In this document: positions 1-8,000 of the stretch, one piece after another
Layout of the letters: every line of letters begins with the position of its first letter
How positions within the stretch are numbered: the first letter of the stretch is position 1
Made by a program: the position numbers and the translations under genes
Assembly (NCBI RefSeq): GCF_001975705.1
Contig: NZ_CP015093.1
Location: 1,922,001-1,986,000 of the forward strand
DNA length: 64,000 bases
From: Salipiger abyssi
GTDB taxonomy: Bacteria; Pseudomonadota; Alphaproteobacteria; Rhodobacterales; Rhodobacteraceae
Direction of reading: 5' to 3'
Notes under the pieces: generated by a model
Told to the model about the DNA's origin: nothing
The model's input: only the letters and a program-made list of their open reading frames with translations
Databases searched by the model: none

Positions 1-69
1 ATTTCCAGAAAATTCTCCGCCAATTGTGGCACAATCGTGACGCTGTATCGTGGGTTTTAGGGGAATGGG

Positions 70-774
70 ATGTTCTTTAGATTCATAAAATTGTCCGGCT
101 GGTTCGGGGATACGCCATTTTGGGGGAGCGGGCCGTTTGGCGACCATGGTCCGGGCAGATCTCATGACGCGCCGGGGCATCATCATGGACACGGCGCTGG
201 TCATCACCACCACGGCCGTGGCCATGGCTGGGGGCATGGCTGCGAGGAGAACGAGCCGCTCGGCACGCAGCAATACAATGCCGACGCCGGTAGCAACCTG
301 ATCAAGGTGCCGGAAGGATATGCTGCCATTATCGCTGGCAATGAAGGTGACGACACCATGAAGGGCGGCGAATTCGACGACCTTCTGTTCGGCAATCGCG
401 ATGACGACCTCATCTACGGCAACGATGGCGACGACACGCTTTATGGCGGGTTGGGCAGCGACACGCTTGACGGCGGCAGGGGCAACGATGTGATCAGCGG
501 CGACGCGGGACTCGATTTCCTGTCGGGCGGCGCGGGTGAAGATCGCTTTGAGTTCCGGGCCAGCGCGATTGGTGACGGGCTGGTCGATACCATTATGGAT
601 TTCGATGCGGACGCCGATACGATCCTGTTCCTGAACGAAGCAGCCGCCGATGTCAGCTTTGCCCAGAACGGTGCCGATGTGGAAATCCTGGTTGACGGTG
701 TGACCGAGGTGCTTGTGACCGATGCCGATGCGGGTGATGTGGCATCCCTCACGGACTACGGCGTCACCGTCTGA
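70..774 (+). CDS. His-rich RTX (hemolysin-type) calcium-binding protein
   Basis: A 234-residue protein with no classical signal peptide. Residues ~25-57 are extraordinarily rich in His and Gly (runs such as HHHGHG and GHHHHGRGHG). Residues ~88-155 hold about seven RTX nonapeptides of the GGxGxDxUx kind (e.g. GNDGDDTLYGG, GGRGNDVISG), which form a calcium-binding parallel beta-roll in this family. The C-terminus ends in an acidic/hydrophobic tail (ASLTDYGVTV), as in type I-secreted RTX proteins. The ATG is preceded by a purine-rich AGGGGAATGGG stretch. Inferred: exported by a type I system not present here, and perhaps a matrix or metal-binding companion of the polysaccharide made by the following genes. 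It converges with the next gene, 17 bases away. Confidence 0.85.
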   Translation: MFFRFIKLSGWFGDTPFWGSGPFGDHGPGRSHDAPGHHHGHGAGHHHHGRGHGWGHGCEENEPLGTQQYNADAGSNLIKVPEGYAAIIAGNEGDDTMKGGEFDDLLFGNRDDDLIYGNDGDDTLYGGLGSDTLDGGRGNDVISGDAGLDFLSGGAGEDRFEFRASAIGDGLVDTIMDFDADADTILFLNEAAADVSFAQNGADVEILVDGVTEVLVTDADAGDVASLTDYGVTV

Positions 775-791
775 TTTGGTCGCCGGCTTGG

Positions 792-2489
792 CTAAGGGCG
801 GGTCAGCCGGATGCGGTATTCGGTCAGGTCGCTTTTGCGATTGCCGTTCGGGCCGACCGCGATATCGAGATGGTCGCCCGCTGAAAGGGCCAAATCCACC
901 AGATCGGCCTCTATCGGGGTCTTTCCGCTGTTCTCGAAAAGCGGCGCACCGTTTTTTGTAATCGTGACGGCGATGCCGTCGTCGCTTCGATCGGTCACGG
1001 CGAAGCGGGCGGAGAGAGACACCGTCTGGTCCTCGGGCGCGGTGTAACGATGGACGATGTCTACCGGGCTGTCGCCGCGTCCGCCGGGCAGCAGCATCTC
1101 GGCGGTGAGGCGGATCGGGCCGAAATCGGGATTGCCGCGATAGGGAAACCACGGTGTCCCGCGCGCTTCCTGTCCGGGTAGCGTGTGCAGGGAGATGTCG
1201 CGATTGCCTCGCCGGGCGAACCGGGCGAACCCGTCGCCTTTGGCCAGGGCTTCATCGCCTTCCGGATAGGCGAATTGATGGTAACTGTCCGCAATCAGGG
1301 CGCTCTTGCCCATCGTGACCCGGTTGCCAATGCCGCCCTGTGCCGCGACGAAGACAAGCGGCTCGGTTTCAGACAGGCCGAGGGGCCCGGTGACGGTGTT
1401 GCCCTCGGCGTCGAGAACGGTGACGCCCTCGTCCGGCACAACCTCGCGCGGGGCGCCCCAGAGGACCAGCACGCTATCGCCGAACCGGCAGCCATAGGCA
1501 AAGGGGTCGTCCGGTGCGGCATCGGCGACCGGCTGCCCCTCCATATGTTCTGCAATCAGCCGAAAGGCGCGGCCCGCCGGGGTGATCCGCCCCATCGGCG
1601 TATAGAGCGGCACATGTTTTTCGCCGCGCAGATTCATCGGATACCAGACCGCGCGGCTGACACCGCCCAGAGCGAACTGGCAGTAGTTGCGCAGGAAATG
1701 CCCGGCAGCGCGCGCCGGATCGGCATGGGCGAACTCGGTGATCTCAATTGGAAGTCCGGCGGCCTCGGGATGCCGGCGCAGAACCGCGATCTGCCGGGTG
1801 AACTGTTCCGCGGGCGTTGTGTAGGGGTGGATCGCGAGCGCATCCATATACGCGGCGCCGCCTGCGTCGAGGATTTCCCAGAGATAGGCGACCGGAAGCG
1901 AGTGGGTGGCGCCGCCCGAGATCCGGATATCGGGCCTGGCGGCGCGCGCCGCCTTGGCCGCGCTTTCGAGCAGCGGCACATAGGCGCGCGCGCGCTCCAG
2001 CGGAGTCATCTGTTTGATCGGACCGCGGACAAAATTCACCCCGTTGAATTCGTTGCCGATCTCAAGGCTGTCGATAACGGGAAAGCGGGTGATCAGCTCG
2101 GCGGCAAAGGCGCCGAAGGCGGCGACCGCCTCGGGGCTGGTCGGGGTGTTCCCGCCGTCAAAGATCGGATTCCCCCAGTTCAGAACGACGGAAACATGCG
2201 CGCCGGCCTGGGCGATTTCGTCGGGAAATCGCGTCCGGGCCTCGTCGAACCGGTACTGCCCGGGCCGTTTCTCGGCCCGGGCCCAGGCCATGCCGTCACG
2301 GAAATCGGTCACGCCCAACGCGCGGGCAAGGCCGATATCGTTCTTCGCCCGGCCCTGCGACAGGTTGGAGGCGGCGCCGAGTGCGGGCCCGACGGGCTCT
2401 GCGGTAGCGCCCTGCATCGACAGCACAATGGCCAGAGCCGGCGCGAGGGCCCGTCGCAAGACGCGGAACAAGGCGTGGTCGTGGATCAT
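792..2489 (-). CDS. Secreted clan GH-A-like glycoside hydrolase
   Basis: A 565-residue protein with an N-terminal signal peptide (hydrophobic stretch LAPALAIVLSMQGATA, cleavage near residue 30). Residues ~45-330 read as a TIM-barrel glycosidase: SLEIGNEFNG carries the Asn-Glu pair typical of the acid/base residue, and LPIEITEFAH carries the probable nucleophile Glu. This arrangement is seen in GH39/GH5-like families. Residues ~390-565 look like a beta-rich accessory module. It lies 41 bases downstream of the FAD oxidoreductase gene on the same strand, so the two are probably co-transcribed. Inferred role: periplasmic or extracellular trimming of the exopolysaccharide made by this locus. The exact GH family and substrate are not determinable by eye. 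Confidence 0.78.
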   Translation of the reverse strand: MIHDHALFRVLRRALAPALAIVLSMQGATAEPVGPALGAASNLSQGRAKNDIGLARALGVTDFRDGMAWARAEKRPGQYRFDEARTRFPDEIAQAGAHVSVVLNWGNPIFDGGNTPTSPEAVAAFGAFAAELITRFPVIDSLEIGNEFNGVNFVRGPIKQMTPLERARAYVPLLESAAKAARAARPDIRISGGATHSLPVAYLWEILDAGGAAYMDALAIHPYTTPAEQFTRQIAVLRRHPEAAGLPIEITEFAHADPARAAGHFLRNYCQFALGGVSRAVWYPMNLRGEKHVPLYTPMGRITPAGRAFRLIAEHMEGQPVADAAPDDPFAYGCRFGDSVLVLWGAPREVVPDEGVTVLDAEGNTVTGPLGLSETEPLVFVAAQGGIGNRVTMGKSALIADSYHQFAYPEGDEALAKGDGFARFARRGNRDISLHTLPGQEARGTPWFPYRGNPDFGPIRLTAEMLLPGGRGDSPVDIVHRYTAPEDQTVSLSARFAVTDRSDDGIAVTITKNGAPLFENSGKTPIEADLVDLALSAGDHLDIAVGPNGNRKSDLTEYRIRLTRP

Positions 2490-2530
2490 CTGGAACCCCT
2501 CAGCCGTCCGTGATGGTCCGGGCCGCCGCG

Positions 2531-3946
2531 TCAGACGGCGATCAGCGTCCTGTCATCCGGTCGCGCTGCGGGACGGTCGGGCAGCGCTGCGGCGTCGAGC
2601 TCTCTGGCGACCTGCGCGATGACACCGCCTGCCGTCGGAAGGTATTCGAATCGGCCCTGCCGCCCAACCGGGATGACCCCCGCTCCCGTCACTTTGTCGA
2701 GAATTCGGGCGAGGTCCGCCTGCCGACCGGGCATATAGAGCGGGTATGCGGAGGAAACGATCGTATGGCCTTCGAGCCGCAGGTCCTCGGCAAGCCCGAG
2801 CCCGGACAGATGTGCCGAGAAATCGGCGAAGGCGGCCTCAGGGTCGGGGCTGTGGCCGACCGGCAGGGTTACCTCGGCGGCGAGGAACTCGCGGGTGGTG
2901 TCGCGGTCGCTATAGAGGCGTGAATAGATGGTGGCGCGCTTCCATCGCCCCGTCTCGTGAAAGTTGAAGAGCACATTGCCCGCCTCGGGATCGAGCCGGC
3001 TGGCCGAGACGAAGAGCGTCATCAGATCGAGCGAGCGCAATTCGGAGGATGTGCCAAAGAGCGCCCGGTGCAGCGTATCGAGCGGCAGCGCCCCGATTAC
3101 CGATGCGGCGCGATGGACCGACTTGTCGGTGGTGATGTCGAAGCCGTCGCCTGCCGGGCTGATCGTCTGTAGCGTTTCGGCGAGACGGAATTGCACGCCA
3201 CGCGCTTCGAGCTGCGCTTTGATCCGGTCGAAGAGCTGGTCGAATCCGGCTTCGGGGCGCACCCGCAGCGGGCTGCGCTTGCCGCGCCGAAAGGGCTTTT
3301 TGCGCAGCATGCGGAAAGCCGACTGCATCAGCGCGCGTCCGCGTGTGGCCTTTTCGATAAAGCCCATGCGGTGAAAGAAGAACTCCTCGTCGATCTCGCC
3401 GGGGGGCATGTGATTGAACCGGGTGATATAGCTGCGCAGCCCGGTGCCCGCGAACATGGTCTCGCCGAGCCGTTTGCGGCAGATCGCTTCGAGCGTGCCG
3501 TCCTGTTTCTGCGCCAGGCGTGACCAGAGCAGATCGGCGACCGCGACGGCGAGCCGTGCTTTCGGCCAGCTCATGAGATCGCGGGGTTCGATCGGATAGT
3601 GTTTGAGCTGACCGTCCGGTGTGATTCGCCGCTGCACACGACGTACCGGTGGGCAGAGATCGCGCAGCCCCTCAGCGAGGCTGAAAAGGCGTGCGTTATC
3701 CTCGTAGAAGATGCTGCCGGCATCGAAGGTGTAGGGGCCGATCTCGGTCGATCTGTGTGTGCCGCCACATTTGTCGCTGCTCTCGATCACAAGGATATTA
3801 TAGCCGCGCGCCGACAGGGTGTCTGCCGCTGAGAGCCCCGCGATACCGCCTCCGAGAATGACAATCGGCGTTTTGTCCGACCCGGACGTCTCGGTCGGGC
3901 TGGATCCGCGGAACTTGGCGGCCAGGCCCTGATCAACTGTACTCAT
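2531..3946 (-). CDS. FAD-dependent oxidoreductase (amine oxidase/protoporphyrinogen oxidase-like)
   Basis: A 471-residue flavoprotein. Residues ~28-56 form a Rossmann dinucleotide-binding motif (VILGGGIAGLSAADTL, then VIES), followed by GGTHRSTEIGPYTFDAG, the second FAD contact typical of the amine oxidase/phytoene desaturase/PPOX superfamily. A C-terminal segment (VIPVGRQGRFEYLPTAGGV) resembles the closing FAD-binding motif. In polysaccharide loci, members of this superfamily often act on sugar nucleotides or lipid-linked intermediates (UDP-galactopyranose mutase is a distant relative), but the UGM signature is absent. It is the first gene of a two-gene reverse unit with the glycosidase and is divergent from the GT2 gene at 4133. 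Confidence 0.75.
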   Translation of the reverse strand: MSTVDQGLAAKFRGSSPTETSGSDKTPIVILGGGIAGLSAADTLSARGYNILVIESSDKCGGTHRSTEIGPYTFDAGSIFYEDNARLFSLAEGLRDLCPPVRRVQRRITPDGQLKHYPIEPRDLMSWPKARLAVAVADLLWSRLAQKQDGTLEAICRKRLGETMFAGTGLRSYITRFNHMPPGEIDEEFFFHRMGFIEKATRGRALMQSAFRMLRKKPFRRGKRSPLRVRPEAGFDQLFDRIKAQLEARGVQFRLAETLQTISPAGDGFDITTDKSVHRAASVIGALPLDTLHRALFGTSSELRSLDLMTLFVSASRLDPEAGNVLFNFHETGRWKRATIYSRLYSDRDTTREFLAAEVTLPVGHSPDPEAAFADFSAHLSGLGLAEDLRLEGHTIVSSAYPLYMPGRQADLARILDKVTGAGVIPVGRQGRFEYLPTAGGVIAQVARELDAAALPDRPAARPDDRTLIAV

Positions 3947-4132
3947 CTATGTGTTCCCAGGTGAGCGTAAATTACAGTGTTACCGAACAATCGGAAAACG
4001 CCAAGTTTTATTGCAGCGCAGCATGGAATCCGCGGCAAGGCGCCGGGAAAGATTGACCCGACGCTGCGGTGCGGCCAGAAATGAGGAAGATCACCGGATA
4101 AAATCACGGATTTTTTGTAGGGGTTTATTGAG
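3947..4132. promoter_or_regulatory. Divergent intergenic region, FAD oxidoreductase / GT2
   Basis: A 186-base gap between divergently transcribed genes, locally more AT-rich than the flanking coding DNA. An imperfect direct repeat, ATCACCGGATAAA / ATCACGGATTTTTT, lies at ~4089-4115, just before the GT2 start, with TAGGGG as a possible ribosome-binding site. I could not identify a convincing -35/-10 pair for either gene. Confidence 0.5.
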
Positions 4133-5050
4133 ATGACGGGCACGGCTACGCGCATCGCGGTCGTTATCTGCTCTGTTGGTCGGGCCGATTGCCTGCGCGA
4201 GCTCGTCCCTGCCCTGACCGCGCAAACCCGGCCCGCCGACCGCGTCCTGTTCGTCGTAACGCGACCCGAGGATATCGGATTCGATCCCGCTCCATTGTTT
4301 CCGGGCGCCACCACCGCCGAGACTGTGATCTCGGAAAAGGGGCTGCCGCGTCAGCGCAATGCCGGGCTCGACCGGATTGCCGGAGATTGCGATATCGTGG
4401 TGTTCTACGACGACGATTTCGTGCCCTCGCGACACGCGCTTGCGGGCATCGAGACAGCCTTTGCCGCGCTGCCCGAGGTCAACGGCATGACCGGCTTCCT
4501 GATTGCCGATGGCATCAACGCGCCGGGATTTTCCGTCGATGACGCCGAGGCGCTGGTTGCCGAGTATGACGCCACGGTTGCCCCTGCCGGCCCGGAGCGG
4601 GCGTTCCAGGTTCTGCGGGAGGGGCTAGAAGGGCTCTATGGCTGCAACATGGCCTACCGCATGTCGGCGATCGGAGAGGCGCGGTTCGACGAAGCGCTGC
4701 CGCTCTATGGCTGGCAGGAGGATATCGACTTCGCGGCGCGTATTCCCGGCGGGCGGATCAAGACGGATGCCTTTGCCGGCGTGCATCGCGGCGCCAAATC
4801 CGGGCGCGAAACCTCCGGGCGGCGGCTGGGATACAGCCAGATCGCGAATACCTGGTATCTCTGGCGCAAGGGTACGATGTCGCTGAAATTCGCGGCAAAA
4901 CTGGCACTGCGCAATACGGCGGCGAACCACCTCAAGGCCTGGCGCCCCGAGCCATGGATCGACCGCAAGGGCCGTGCGGCGGGCAATCGCCGCGCATTCG
5001 CCGAAATCGTATCGGGCCGCGCGCACCCGTCGCGTATCCTGGACTTCTGA
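4133..5050 (+). CDS. Glycosyltransferase family 2
   Basis: A 305-residue cytosolic glycosyltransferase with a GT-A fold. The N-terminal IAVVICSVGRADCLRELVPAL is the nucleotide-sugar-binding strand of GT2 enzymes. DIVVFYDDDFVPS around residue 90 supplies the DXD-type metal-binding acidic motif, and GWQEDIDFAARI near residue 195 matches the ED acceptor/catalytic-base region. The first half also has the typical KGLPRQRNAGLD segment. It probably adds one sugar to the lipid-linked repeat unit. The next gene, a sulfotransferase, starts 23 bases downstream on the same strand, suggesting co-transcription. The sugar donor is unknown. Confidence 0.85.
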   Translation: MTGTATRIAVVICSVGRADCLRELVPALTAQTRPADRVLFVVTRPEDIGFDPAPLFPGATTAETVISEKGLPRQRNAGLDRIAGDCDIVVFYDDDFVPSRHALAGIETAFAALPEVNGMTGFLIADGINAPGFSVDDAEALVAEYDATVAPAGPERAFQVLREGLEGLYGCNMAYRMSAIGEARFDEALPLYGWQEDIDFAARIPGGRIKTDAFAGVHRGAKSGRETSGRRLGYSQIANTWYLWRKGTMSLKFAAKLALRNTAANHLKAWRPEPWIDRKGRAAGNRRAFAEIVSGRAHPSRILDF

Positions 5051-5073
5051 CGACAAGCGGAGGGGTTGCCCCG

Positions 5074-6009
5074 ATGAGTCTCCAGAGTATTCCCGAAACC
5101 GGCCTGGTCCCGCCGCCGCAGGACGACGCCGCACGGGCGCTGATGCCGAATCTCTTCGTGATCGGTGCCTCCAAATCCGGGTCCAGCGCTTTGCACGCCT
5201 ATCTCCGGCCGCATCCCGAAATCTGCATGAGCCGCGAAAAGGAACCGTGCTTTTTCGTCGAACAGGGCGAGCTCGAAGCCGCCTGGCCGATCATGGCCCG
5301 CCAGCCCTGTAGCCATGACTGGGAGGCCTATCTCGACCTGTGGAAGGGCGCGGGCGAGGGGGTGCGGTATCGTGGTGAAGGCTCGGTCTACTACTCCCAG
5401 GCGCCGCACCGCTCCGGTGTGCCGGCGCGGATCGCCGCAGCGGTGCCGGACGCGCGGATCATCTACACCGTGCGCGAGCCGGTGAGCCGTGCCGTCGCGC
5501 ATTACTGGCAGCGTTTCAAGGAGTTCCAGGATCCCCTGCCGCTGGACCGGGCGGTGCGCGAGAACCCGCTTTATCGCGACACCTCGGACTATGCGTTGCA
5601 GATGGGCGAATATCTCAAGCATTTCGACCGCAGCCAGATCTTTGTGCTGGTGGCCGAGGATCTGCGCGCGCGGCGCCGCGAAACGCTGGCGGAGGTGATC
5701 GCCTGGCTTGGGCTCGACCCATATGAGTATCAGGAATCGGAAATCACCGAGCGCCACAAATCGCCGCCGACCTCGCGCAAGGAGCGCTTTCCGCTGGTGG
5801 CTGGCCTGCGCAATTCCGGGCTTTGGGCGGCGGCGCGCAAGCGCCTGCCGAAATCCGTGGTCGACGGGCTGCGCAAGACCGCGACGGTCGAGTTCGACAA
5901 GGCCGACGTCGACGATACCGAGGCGCGCGCCTGGCTGAAGGCCTATCTCGCGCCGCGGCGGGCCGCGTTCGAAGAGATGATCGGCCGCCGTCTGCCGCAA
6001 TGGGACTGA
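5074..6009 (+). CDS. Sulfotransferase (carbohydrate-type), PAPS-dependent
   Basis: A 311-residue protein. The reading frame is open upstream, but ATG 5074 is preceded by AGCGGAGGGG at a good distance and lies outside the GT2 gene, so I chose it. FVIGASKSGSSALHAYL (residues ~28-44) is the 5'-phosphosulfate-binding loop of sulfotransferases, and IIYTVREPVSRAVAHYWQRF (~130) is the 3'-phosphate-binding Arg/Ser motif. The family moves sulfate from PAPS to a hydroxyl group. Its place directly after a glycosyltransferase, with two other sulfotransferases nearby, argues for decoration of the exopolysaccharide. Residue specificity cannot be told from sequence. Confidence 0.85.
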   Translation: MSLQSIPETGLVPPPQDDAARALMPNLFVIGASKSGSSALHAYLRPHPEICMSREKEPCFFVEQGELEAAWPIMARQPCSHDWEAYLDLWKGAGEGVRYRGEGSVYYSQAPHRSGVPARIAAAVPDARIIYTVREPVSRAVAHYWQRFKEFQDPLPLDRAVRENPLYRDTSDYALQMGEYLKHFDRSQIFVLVAEDLRARRRETLAEVIAWLGLDPYEYQESEITERHKSPPTSRKERFPLVAGLRNSGLWAAARKRLPKSVVDGLRKTATVEFDKADVDDTEARAWLKAYLAPRRAAFEEMIGRRLPQWD

Positions 6010-6025
6010 TGCGCCTGTCGCGCCG

Positions 6026-7102
6026 CTAGAGCAGCGGTGCGATCACCTGCCAGAGGCGTTCGCCCGCGGCCTGCCAGCTCAACTCGCTGGCGCGGCTCCG
6101 GCCGCGCTCGGTCATCCGCGACGCGAGCTCCGGCGATTCGGTCAGCTGCGCCAGCGCGCTGCGCCATGCGGCGGTGTCGTCGGGGTCGGCAAGCAGCGCG
6201 GCATCGCCGCAGACCTCGGGCATCGCCCCGGCCCGCGCGGCGATCACGGGCGTGCCGCAATGCATCGCCTCGACCGGCGGCAGGCCGAACCCCTCGGTTT
6301 GAGAGGGAAAGGCGAATATGGCGGCATTTTCATAGAGCGCCCGCAGCTCCGCATCCGAGACGAAACCGGTAAAGACAGTGCCGTCGGGCGCCGTCCAGCC
6401 GCGCTGCCGATAGGCGCTCTCGGCCGGGCCGCCGGCCACCACAAGGCGCAGGCCGCCGGGCACCGGCGCTGCCATCGCGTCAAAGATCCGGCGCAGGTTC
6501 TTGTATCCCTTGGCCGATCCCAGGGCCATTACATAGCTGCCAGGCGCGAGCCCGTGCTTTGTCAGGATAGCGGCGTCGGGTGCCGTTGCATGGATATGAT
6601 CGGTGCCGTTATGTACGACCTCCGTCTTATCGCGGGCCGCGACCTTGTGCTCGGCGAGCGACTCGCGGGCAAAGCCCGAGACGGTCAGAACCCGGCGTGC
6701 GCGGCGGCCAATGATCGGAAGCAGCGCGCGATAGGCGGCGGCCTGACGTCCGGTGTAGTCCTGCGGGTAGAGAAAGGTCTGAGCGTCGTGGATCATAACC
6801 ACGGAATTGCCATGCAGAACGGGCGCGAGATTGCAGAAATTGACCAGCAGCGCGCCACGGGCCAGCGCCGGGAGGGTGAGCATTTCCCATCCCTGCCCGG
6901 CGCCGAAGCGACCGGGAAGACGCTCGGGAACCAGAAGCGGGAACTCCGGGTCGCCGGCGAAGGCGGCGGGCGCCACGAGCCTGACGTTATGCCCAGCGGC
7001 GCGGCCATGTTCGATCAGCAGGCTTGAGTAATGCGCGGCGGTCCGGTGAACACCATTCAGCCCCGCGCCGAGAAACTTGCCGTTGATGACGATATTGGCC
7101 AC
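6026..7102 (-). CDS. Glycosyltransferase family 1/4 (GT-B)
   Basis: A 358-residue GT-B enzyme. The C-terminal Rossmann half has FAFPSQTEGFGLPPVEAM, the EX7E donor-binding motif of GT4 retaining glycosyltransferases, followed by the usual GTPVIAARAGAMPEVCGDAA. The N-terminal half begins with MANIVINGKFLGAGLNGVHR, where short Gly-rich loops are typical of the acceptor domain. It starts 3 bases after the end of the upstream sulfotransferase gene, so it is the third gene of a flippase-sulfotransferase-glycosyltransferase reverse operon. It converges with the sulfotransferase gene ending at 6009. Likely cytoplasmic, building the repeat unit. Sugar unknown. Confidence 0.87.
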   Translation of the reverse strand: MANIVINGKFLGAGLNGVHRTAAHYSSLLIEHGRAAGHNVRLVAPAAFAGDPEFPLLVPERLPGRFGAGQGWEMLTLPALARGALLVNFCNLAPVLHGNSVVMIHDAQTFLYPQDYTGRQAAAYRALLPIIGRRARRVLTVSGFARESLAEHKVAARDKTEVVHNGTDHIHATAPDAAILTKHGLAPGSYVMALGSAKGYKNLRRIFDAMAAPVPGGLRLVVAGGPAESAYRQRGWTAPDGTVFTGFVSDAELRALYENAAIFAFPSQTEGFGLPPVEAMHCGTPVIAARAGAMPEVCGDAALLADPDDTAAWRSALAQLTESPELASRMTERGRSRASELSWQAAGERLWQVIAPLL

Positions 7103-7105
7103 GGC

Positions 7106-7984
7106 TCAGTCTCCCCCGTCCGGCAGGCCTGCAAGCGCTTCGCGGTGCAGCGCCTCGTCACCGGCATAGTATTCGGCGATGAAGGCATCCACGTCGGGAC
7201 CGAGATCGACGGTGCCGTAGGTTTTCTTTGCGTCCGCAAACAGGCCGCTGCCGGTCCAGATCGGATAAAGCGCCTTGCGCACCGGTTGCGTCAGCAGCCG
7301 CCGCCCGACAAACCGTGCCGCCGGTTGCACCGCACGGGCCCAGGGCTTGGGTTGGCGCCGGGTGTGGGTGCGGGGGATTTCGATCTCGAGTCCGGTGTTC
7401 TCCGACAGCCAGGCCGAGAGCGCATCCGTCCGGTCGACCGGGAAAACCGCCTTCACGACGCGCGCGCCGTCCAGGTCGACAAAATCGGTCTGGCGGGTGA
7501 AATGCGCATATTCCGCCGCGCAGAAGGGATCGTGCCGGGACAGCCAGTCGCTGACCCGTTCCGCCTCTTCGCGCACCAGCGGGTCGTCGGCGCGGATCGC
7601 GCCGGCGCCGCGGAACTCCTTTAGCCGCTGCATCAAAGCGGACAGAAAGCGCCCGCGCGGCGCGCGCGTCATGGCAAAGGAATAGGGGGCTGTGCTGAGC
7701 GCTTTCCAGGTTTCCGGCAATGTCGAACGGATATAGCCGAGCGGCAGGTGAATCGGGTGGATATGGCCGAGCGCGGGGTGGTCGAAGCCCTGCGGCCACA
7801 TGCCGGGCTCTGCCGGAAACCGTTGCGATAGGGCCAGCCGCGCCGCCTCTTCCATCTCGACGCCCAGGTCTTCGGCCAGACAGTCATAGCTGGCTTCCTC
7901 GAGATCCAGCGCCTTGTGGACGCTCATGCCGGCGCATTTCGGGACATGGATGAAATATATCCCGCGATCGGGGAGGTATTTCAT
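7106..7984 (-). CDS. Sulfotransferase family 2-like protein
   Basis: A 292-residue protein whose N-terminus GIYFIHVPKCAGMSVHKAL (residues ~8-26) is the PAPS 5'-phosphosulfate loop of the Sulfotransfer_2 / heparan- and chondroitin-sulfotransferase class (H-x-PKxAGxS pattern). SFAMTRAPRGRFLSALMQRL near residue 105 matches the 3'-phosphate-binding segment. Good AGGAG ribosome-binding site before the ATG. It is the second gene of a three-gene reverse operon, 16 bases after the flippase and 3 bases before a glycosyltransferase. It belongs to a different sulfotransferase subgroup from the genes at 5074 and 11073, so the polymer may be sulfated at more than one kind of position. Confidence 0.82.
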   Translation of the reverse strand: MKYLPDRGIYFIHVPKCAGMSVHKALDLEEASYDCLAEDLGVEMEEAARLALSQRFPAEPGMWPQGFDHPALGHIHPIHLPLGYIRSTLPETWKALSTAPYSFAMTRAPRGRFLSALMQRLKEFRGAGAIRADDPLVREEAERVSDWLSRHDPFCAAEYAHFTRQTDFVDLDGARVVKAVFPVDRTDALSAWLSENTGLEIEIPRTHTRRQPKPWARAVQPAARFVGRRLLTQPVRKALYPIWTGSGLFADAKKTYGTVDLGPDVDAFIAEYYAGDEALHREALAGLPDGGD

Positions 7985-8000
7985 GAGCTTCTCCTCAAAT

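Noticed and set aside
1185..2513. Forward 442-codon open frame opposite the glycosidase gene
   Set aside because: Antisense to a well-supported secreted glycosidase. No signal peptide, no motifs and an Arg/Gly-rich composition.
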